Positions 58,847 to 64,000 of a stretch of 64,000 bases of DNA are shown piece after piece. Source of the stretch: Bradyrhizobium sp. RP6. GTDB taxonomy: Bacteria; Pseudomonadota; Alphaproteobacteria; Rhizobiales; Xanthobacteraceae. Position 1 is the first letter of the stretch; every line of letters starts with the position of its first letter. The position numbers and the translations under genes are program-made. The stretch is from assembly GCF_003837805.1 (NCBI RefSeq), contig NZ_RQIT01000012.1, positions 62,001 to 126,000 of the forward strand. Direction: 5' to 3'. The notes beneath the pieces were generated by a model. The model did no database searches and was not told the DNA's origin. It saw nothing but the letters and a program-made list of their open reading frames with translations.

Positions 58847-60424
58847 TCAGCCCTTGGCGAGGGGCACCGCGACGAAGCGCGACTGGCCGCCGCTCTTCAC
58901 GCGCATCAGGACGCTGTTCTTGTTGTCGGTCCGCGCCGCGTTGATGGCGTCGCGGACTTCGCCCGCGGTGGCCACGCTCTTGCCGCCGACTTCGAGAATC
59001 ACGTCGCCTTCCTTGAAGCCGCGTTCGGCCGCGGCGCTCTTCGGATCGACTTCGGTGACGACGACGCCTTCCTTGCCGGCGCCGGCCACGGAGTTCGCGG
59101 GCGCAACGGTCATGCCGAGCTTGGGCACGTCGGTGCCCTTGCTGGCACCCTTGCCGCTGTCATTGTCGGTGTCGGCCTTGGCCTCGACCGTGTTCGGCAG
59201 CTGGCCGAGGGTGAGGTTCACGACCTTGTCCTGGCCCTTGTGCAGCACGTTGAGCTTCACGGTCGCGCCCGGCGCCATGCCGCCGATGGTGCGGGCGAGC
59301 TCACGGGCGTCCTTGACGGATTCGCCGTTGACCGCCGTGATCACGTCGCCGGACTCGATGCCCGCCTTGGCGGCCGGACCGTTGGTCTGCGGCTCGGCGA
59401 CCAGAGCGCCTTCGGCCTTCTTCATACCGAGGCTGTCGGCGATATCCGAGGTCACGGGCTGGATCTGAACGCCGATCCAACCGCGGCTGACCGAGCCCTT
59501 GTCCTTCAGCTGCGCGACCACGCTCTTGACGGTATTGGCCGGAATCGAGAACGCGATGCCGACGCTGCCGCCGGAGGGCGAGTAGATCGCGGTGTTGACG
59601 CCCATCACCTCGCCGTTGGTATCGAAGGCGGGACCGCCGGAATTGCCCTTGTTCACGGGCGCGTCGATCTGGATGAAGTCGTCATAGGGGCCGTTGCCGA
59701 TGTCGCGGCCGCTGGCCGAAACGATGCCCGCGGTCACGGTGCCGCCGAGGCCGAAGGGATTGCCGACCGCAAGCACCCAGTCGCCGATCCGCGGCTTGCT
59801 GTCGGCAAGCTTGGCGAACGGGAAGTTCGAGCCGCCCTCGACCTTGATCAGCGCGAGGTCGGTGCGCTGGTCGGTGCCGATCACCTTGGCGGTGTAGGTC
59901 TTGCCGTCATCGGTGGTGACCTCGACCTTGTCGGCGCCGTCGACCACGTGGTTGTTGGTCACGGCATAGCCGTCGGCCGAGATGAAGAAGCCGGAGCCCT
60001 GGCCCTGCACGACGCGGCCGCGGCCGCCCTTCAGGCCCGGGAAGCCATCGGGACCGCCGAAGCGGCGGAAGAAGCGCTCCATCGGCGAGCCCGGCTGGAA
60101 CGGCGAGGAGGAATCATCGCCGTCATCGTTGCTCGCGATCTTCTCCTTGATGTTGACCTTCACCGAGATCACCGACGGCTTCACGCGTTCGACGATGTCC
60201 GCAAAACCGACCGGACGCTCGACTTTGCGAACCTCGTTGTTGACCTGGGCATGCGCCGGGCTCGAGAACAGATCGGCCGGCGAGGTCGACGGGCTGAAGC
60301 CGTAGACGGCCGCGCCGAGGCCGACGACGACCGATGCCATCAGCGCGAGCTTGCGCGCAGAGAACACCGAGCGGCGCGGCTGCCGGTACGACGGAAGATT
60401 CGAAAGGTCGGGACGTTCGGTCAT
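58847..60424 (-). CDS. degP: Periplasmic serine protease/chaperone DegP (HtrA family, two PDZ domains)
   Basis: 525 residues from ATG 60424 with GGAG about 9 bases upstream. An N-terminal anchor or signal helix (about 25-42, KLALMASVVVGLGAAVYGF) is followed by the protease domain with triad H159 (TNNHVVDG), D189 (RTDLALIK) and S262 (NKGNSGGPAF). Two PDZ domains follow (about 325-415 RGWIGVQIQPVT..., and about 440-525 ending RFVAVPLAKG). It degrades or refolds misfolded periplasmic proteins. The position between cytochrome c maturation genes and a two-component system is familiar from Bradyrhizobium. Confidence 0.95.
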   Translation of the reverse strand: MTERPDLSNLPSYRQPRRSVFSARKLALMASVVVGLGAAVYGFSPSTSPADLFSSPAHAQVNNEVRKVERPVGFADIVERVKPSVISVKVNIKEKIASNDDGDDSSSPFQPGSPMERFFRRFGGPDGFPGLKGGRGRVVQGQGSGFFISADGYAVTNNHVVDGADKVEVTTDDGKTYTAKVIGTDQRTDLALIKVEGGSNFPFAKLADSKPRIGDWVLAVGNPFGLGGTVTAGIVSASGRDIGNGPYDDFIQIDAPVNKGNSGGPAFDTNGEVMGVNTAIYSPSGGSVGIAFSIPANTVKSVVAQLKDKGSVSRGWIGVQIQPVTSDIADSLGMKKAEGALVAEPQTNGPAAKAGIESGDVITAVNGESVKDARELARTIGGMAPGATVKLNVLHKGQDKVVNLTLGQLPNTVEAKADTDNDSGKGASKGTDVPKLGMTVAPANSVAGAGKEGVVVTEVDPKSAAAERGFKEGDVILEVGGKSVATAGEVRDAINAARTDNKNSVLMRVKSGGQSRFVAVPLAKG

Positions 60425-60644
60425 GCAGAAATCTCCAGGGCCTTGAATTCCTTTGGCGCCGGATGCCAGCACCTTACGGACCTGAAGATGGGGGCTCGCG
60501 CCTTACCGTGCGCTGGCTGCGCGGTTAAACTTTCGTAATGAAGAGACGAGCTGGATGCGGCAGTTTAGCGCATGCCGAAAATCGTGGTCTTCCAGGAACT
60601 TAACCGAGTTCCCGGAACGGGCAGGAGCGCAATTTTTGGCGCAC

Positions 60645-61988
60645 TCAGCTCGCCCTGACACTGACGATGAACTCGTCGACCTCGCGCTTCAGGGTCTCGG
60701 CCTGCTGCGACAGATCGACCGCCGAATCCCGCGCCTCGGCGGCCATGCGGCCGGTCTCCGCAGAGGTCGAGGTGATCTGGACGATATGGTTGGAGACGTC
60801 GAGTGTGCCACGCGCGGCGTCCTGGGCACTGCGCGTGATCTCCTGCGTGGCGTTGCGCTGTTGGGCGGTGTCGACCTCGATGCCGGACATGATGGACGAA
60901 ATCTCCGACAGCGTCCTGGAAATACCGTCGATCGCGCCGCGGGTCTCCGCGGTGATGCCCTGAATGCTGGCGACATGGGAGGTGATCTCCTCCGTCGCCT
61001 TGCTGGTCTGATGCGCCAGATTCTTCACCTCGGAGGCGACCACGGCAAACCCCTTGCCCGCCTCCCCGGCTCGGGCCGCCTCAATGGTGGCGTTGAGCGC
61101 CAGGAGATTTGTCTGCGATGCGATCGCCTGCACGAGCTGAACGACCTCGCCGATCTTGTCGGCGGCATCCGACAGCGTGTGGATCGTATCGCGGCTCTTC
61201 TCGGCCTGGGACGCCGCGCCCTCGGCGCGCTGGGTCGCATCCGTGACGCGGCGGCTGATCGTGCCGATCGAATTGGTCATCTCCTCGGCAGAACCCGCGA
61301 CCGTCTGCACGCTGGCGCTGGCCTGGCTCGCGGCGCTCGCGACCGCATTGGCCTTGGTGCTGGTGTCGTTGGCCGTCCGCGACAGCGTCTCGGCATTGGT
61401 CTTCAGATGCACGGCCGATGACGCCACGCTGTCGACGACGCTGGCGACGAGATCGTCGAAGCGCTTGATCCGATCGTCCAGGAATTTCGACCGCTCGGCC
61501 TGATGCTGCGCTTCGTGCAGCTGCTGCTCGGAGAGGCGGCGCCGCTCGAGGCCGCTGGTCTTGAACACCTCCAGCGCACCTGCGAGCAGGCCGATCTCGT
61601 TGGTGCGACCGAGCCCGGGAACGGGCGTCTCGAACTTCTGGTCGGCGACCTCGCGCATGGCATGCACGATCGCCGCCAGCGGACTGAGAATGCCGTTGCG
61701 CACGGCGAACCAGGTGGTGAGGCAGATCGCGGCGGCGACGACAGCAATAATGCCGCAGGCGACCAGAAAATAGGAGAACGCGGTCTGCGCCTGCTGATAG
61801 ATCTGCATGGCATGGTCGCGAACGGGGCCGCTCAGTGTGGCGAAGTCCGAGGACAGGCTGGTGATCTCGTTGTTGAGATAGAGCACCGCGATGAAGCCGG
61901 TGCCGCCGCCGATGCCCAGCAGGAACAATAATGCAGCGACGACGGCGCCGACCAGGAAGCGGATCGTCAGATTGCTGTTCGCGAACAT
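60645..61988 (-). CDS. Methyl-accepting chemotaxis protein
   Basis: 447 residues. Two membrane helices (about 10-38 FLVGAVVAALLFLLGIGGGTGFIAV in parts, and about 72-93 YFLVACGIIAVVAAAICLTTWFA) enclose a very short periplasmic loop of about 35 residues, so ligand sensing is probably indirect or membrane-based. A HAMP domain (about 95-150) and the long signalling coiled coil follow, with the highly conserved hairpin tip IASQTNLLALNATIEAARAGEAGKGFAVVA in parts. It passes signals to CheA/CheW. Single gene. Confidence 0.94.
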   Translation of the reverse strand: MFANSNLTIRFLVGAVVAALLFLLGIGGGTGFIAVLYLNNEITSLSSDFATLSGPVRDHAMQIYQQAQTAFSYFLVACGIIAVVAAAICLTTWFAVRNGILSPLAAIVHAMREVADQKFETPVPGLGRTNEIGLLAGALEVFKTSGLERRRLSEQQLHEAQHQAERSKFLDDRIKRFDDLVASVVDSVASSAVHLKTNAETLSRTANDTSTKANAVASAASQASASVQTVAGSAEEMTNSIGTISRRVTDATQRAEGAASQAEKSRDTIHTLSDAADKIGEVVQLVQAIASQTNLLALNATIEAARAGEAGKGFAVVASEVKNLAHQTSKATEEITSHVASIQGITAETRGAIDGISRTLSEISSIMSGIEVDTAQQRNATQEITRSAQDAARGTLDVSNHIVQITSTSAETGRMAAEARDSAVDLSQQAETLKREVDEFIVSVRAS

Positions 61989-62113
61989 CGGGGACTCAGA
62001 GTCTGGAATCGAAATCTCGCGACAAGCTTCCAGACAAAGGTCAACATAGCATGAACCACGCGGCCGCGGCCGGCGGGCTACGTAGCACTACGTAGTCTGA
62101 CGACTCCACGCCG

Positions 62114-62596
62114 TTAGGAAGATTTGGCTTCGTCCGACATCAAGGCCGCGAGCCGAGCCTTCTCCTCGGGCGTGAGCGGCGGCGCTGGTACGTCGGCACC
62201 ACCCCGCGAGCGACGGCGGATTTGCAGCCACAGCGCCAGGCCGCCCCCGATCAGCAACAGCGGCCCGAGCAGCCACAGCAGAAAGGTCTGCCGCTCGAAG
62301 CGCGGTTTCAGCAGCACGAACTCGCCGTAGCGCGCCACCAGGAAGTCGAGCACCTGCGTGTTGCTGTCGCCCGCCGCAATGCGCTCGCGCACCAGGAGCC
62401 GCAGGTCGCGTGCCAGCGGGGCATCGGAATCGTCGATCGACTGATTCTGACAGACCATGCAGCGCAGCTCGCGCGATAGCTCCCGCGCGCGCGATTCCTT
62501 GGCGGGGTCCGACATGATCTCGTCGGGCTGAACAGCGTGGACCGCAGGCAACGCCAGCAGCATCAAGGCGACGAACGCGGCCATCATCCGGTGCAT
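62114..62596 (-). CDS. ccmH: Cytochrome c biogenesis protein CcmH (CycL)
   Basis: 160 residues with a signal peptide (MMAAFVALMLLALPAVHAVQ), the redox motif LRCMVCQNQS (C46 and C49), the conserved helix block and one C-terminal membrane helix (FLLWLLGPLLLIGGGLALWL). CcmH reduces apocytochrome c thiols or helps hand it to the haem lyase CcmF in the periplasm. It follows ccmF by four bases. The many c-type haem proteins in this window (15605, 25334) depend on this pathway. Confidence 0.96.
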   Translation of the reverse strand: MHRMMAAFVALMLLALPAVHAVQPDEIMSDPAKESRARELSRELRCMVCQNQSIDDSDAPLARDLRLLVRERIAAGDSNTQVLDFLVARYGEFVLLKPRFERQTFLLWLLGPLLLIGGGLALWLQIRRRSRGGADVPAPPLTPEEKARLAALMSDEAKSS

Positions 62597-62600
62597 CGGA

Positions 62601-64000
62601 TCACTCTGCGGGCTGGAGGCGCTGCCTGGCCCGCGCCGGCTTCGGCGCGCCGACCCGCAGGCGGCGGTCGGAGAGCGAGAGCACGCCGCCGAACGCCATC
62701 AGCACCGGCCCCCACCAGATCAGCAGCACCATCGGCTTGTAATAGATACGCACGGCGATGGCGCCTTCGGCGGTGGCATCACCGAGCGAGACGTAGAGCT
62801 GGCTCGCGCCGCGGGTCAGCAGCGCGGCCTCGGTCGTGGACGACCCGCGCGTGGTGAAGCTGCGCTTCGACGGCGTCATGACCGTGAGCGCCTCGCCATC
62901 ACGGCTGATCTTGAACTCGGCGATCATCTCGCGGTAGTTCGGGCCCTGCCGTTGAAACAGCCCGTCGAGCTTCAGGTCATAGCCGGCGACATGGGCGACG
63001 TCGTTCGGCTTCATGGTCGCGATGTGTTCGCTGTTCCAGGTGGTTTCGCAAACGATCCCGATCAGCGCCACGCCGAGGCCGGCATGCGCAAACGCCGTGC
63101 CCCAGGCCGATCGCGGCAGGCCGCGCGCCCGCTGCAGCACCGTTGCGAACGGCAGACGAACCAGCCCCGTCCGCTCGACGATTTCTGTGACAGCACCGGC
63201 GATGACGAAGACACCGAGCCCGATCGCGAGCGGCGCCAGCGTGCTGCCGCCAGTCGCCCAGCCCCAGGCGATCGCGACGGCGACAAGCCCGGCAACGCCG
63301 GCCGCGAGCAGGCGCTGCATCACGCCGAGCAGATCGCCGCGCTTCCACGCCAGCATCGGCCCGAACGGCACCGCAAGCAGCAACAACGTAAACAGCGGAG
63401 CGAAGGTGAGATTGTAGAAGGGGGCGCCGACCGACATCTTGAAGTCCGCGAGCATCTCCATCGCCAGCGGATAGAGCGTGCCGAACAGCACCACCGCGCA
63501 GGCCACGGTGAGCAGCAGATTGTTCAGCACCAGCGCGCCCTCGCGCGAAATCGGCGCGAACAGGCCGCCCTGCTTCAGCGACGTTGCGCGGCCAGCGAAC
63601 AGCGAAAGGCTGCCGCCGATGAACAGGCAGAGGATCAGCAGAATGAACACGCCGCGGGTGGGATCGGTGGCGAAGGCATGCACGGAGGTGATGACGCCCG
63701 AGCGCACCAGGAAGGTGCCGAGCAGCGACAGCGAGAAGGTCAGGATCGACAACAGGATGGTCCAGACCTTCAGCGCATTGCGCTTCTCCATCACCAGCGC
63801 CGAATGCAACAGCGCGGTGCCGGCGAGCCACGGCATCAGCGAGGCGTTCTCGACCGGATCCCAGAACCACCAGCCGCCCCAGCCGAGCTCGTAATAGGCC
63901 CAGTACGAGCCCATGGCGATGCCGAGCGTCAGGAATATCCAGGCCACCAGCGTCCACGGCCGCACCCAGCGCGCCCAGGCCGCATCGATCCGTCCCTCCA
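62601..64000 (-). CDS. ccmF: Haem lyase CcmF (CycK), 5' part cut by window edge
   Basis: The frame is open from the right edge to the stop at 62601, about 466 codons. It contains the haem-binding WWD domain WGGWWFWDPVENASLMPWL, the histidine-bearing loops and many membrane helices. The C-terminus has the periplasmic block SLGDATAEGAIAVRIYYKPM in parts and the last helix VLLIWWGPVLMAFGGVLSL. The frame at the edge reads EGRIDAAWARWVRPWTLV, as in CcmF, so it extends beyond the window (about 660 residues is usual). CcmF attaches haem to apocytochromes c together with CcmH. Confidence 0.95.
   Translation of the reverse strand, partial: EGRIDAAWARWVRPWTLVAWIFLTLGIAMGSYWAYYELGWGGWWFWDPVENASLMPWLAGTALLHSALVMEKRNALKVWTILLSILTFSLSLLGTFLVRSGVITSVHAFATDPTRGVFILLILCLFIGGSLSLFAGRATSLKQGGLFAPISREGALVLNNLLLTVACAVVLFGTLYPLAMEMLADFKMSVGAPFYNLTFAPLFTLLLLAVPFGPMLAWKRGDLLGVMQRLLAAGVAGLVAVAIAWGWATGGSTLAPLAIGLGVFVIAGAVTEIVERTGLVRLPFATVLQRARGLPRSAWGTAFAHAGLGVALIGIVCETTWNSEHIATMKPNDVAHVAGYDLKLDGLFQRQGPNYREMIAEFKISRDGEALTVMTPSKRSFTTRGSSTTEAALLTRGASQLYVSLGDATAEGAIAVRIYYKPMVLLIWWGPVLMAFGGVLSLSDRRLRVGAPKPARARQRLQPAE

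Overview
The window looks like chromosomal DNA of a Bradyrhizobium-type alphaproteobacterium (Nitrobacteraceae). It is GC-rich with strong GC3 bias. It carries a cycK/cycL (ccmF/ccmH) – degP – two-component – glnE block, an FdsGBAD-type formate dehydrogenase, and many palindromic intergenic repeats of the kind scattered through Bradyrhizobium genomes (cgtcattccggggcg..., ctctcccgcttgcgggagag, catccttcgagacgcc...). The genus is inferred from gene content and repeats; no database search was run.

Layout. 1-3839: a tripartite tricarboxylate transporter (tctC-tctB-tctA, the last cut by the left edge) with an IclR regulator. 3995-10312: an oxalate catabolism core, with an ADP-forming acyl-CoA synthetase divergent from gntR-oxc-frc. 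10366-13627: a decayed, less GC-biased island with one unknown secreted protein and two broken genes. 13742-25783: mostly exported proteins: an alpha/beta hydrolase, an octaheme cytochrome with HEAT/TPR tail, an arylsulfatase, an outer-membrane SphA-like protein, a serine hydrolase and a monoheme cytochrome c. Two FNR/FixK-type boxes lie in front of the sulfatase-cytochrome gene run and the monoheme cytochrome. 25825-28466: an Hsp70-like protein and a COG0523 metallochaperone GTPase with a perfect Zur-type palindrome upstream. 28655-38425: a 45-codon gene, a second tctC-tctB-tctA set, two OxlT-like MFS carriers, a CBS protein, a PanE-family reductase and an FAH-family hydrolase. 38593-43695: small and exported proteins, a nitronate monooxygenase-like enzyme, a quinone oxidoreductase-like enzyme and a CDF transporter. 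43922-53512: a PleC/DivJ-like histidine kinase, then LysR divergent from fdsGBA-fdhD-fdsD. 53469-64000: glnE, a two-component pair, degP, a chemoreceptor, ccmH and partial ccmF.

How it fits together. Frc and Oxc turn oxalate into formate plus CO2 by way of oxalyl-CoA and formyl-CoA. The Fds complex, 37 kb away, can oxidise the formate to CO2 and NADH. The main discovery is a recurring 17-bp dyad, TGG(C/A)AT-N5-AT(A/G/T)CCA. It lies on both sides of the acs/gntR divergent promoter and in front of the 45-codon gene (imperfect), the second tctCBA operon, both OxlT-like carriers and the CBS gene; one further copy follows tctA. This suggests that the FadR-type GntR protein controls a dispersed oxalate regulon that includes a TTT transporter, a CBS protein and a micro-protein not normally counted among oxalate genes. 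The PanE-family gene next to the carriers is a candidate oxalyl-CoA reductase, which would add an assimilatory branch. A second system worth testing is the FNR/FixK-boxed run of sulfatase, small protein, DUF2721 protein and octaheme cytochrome.
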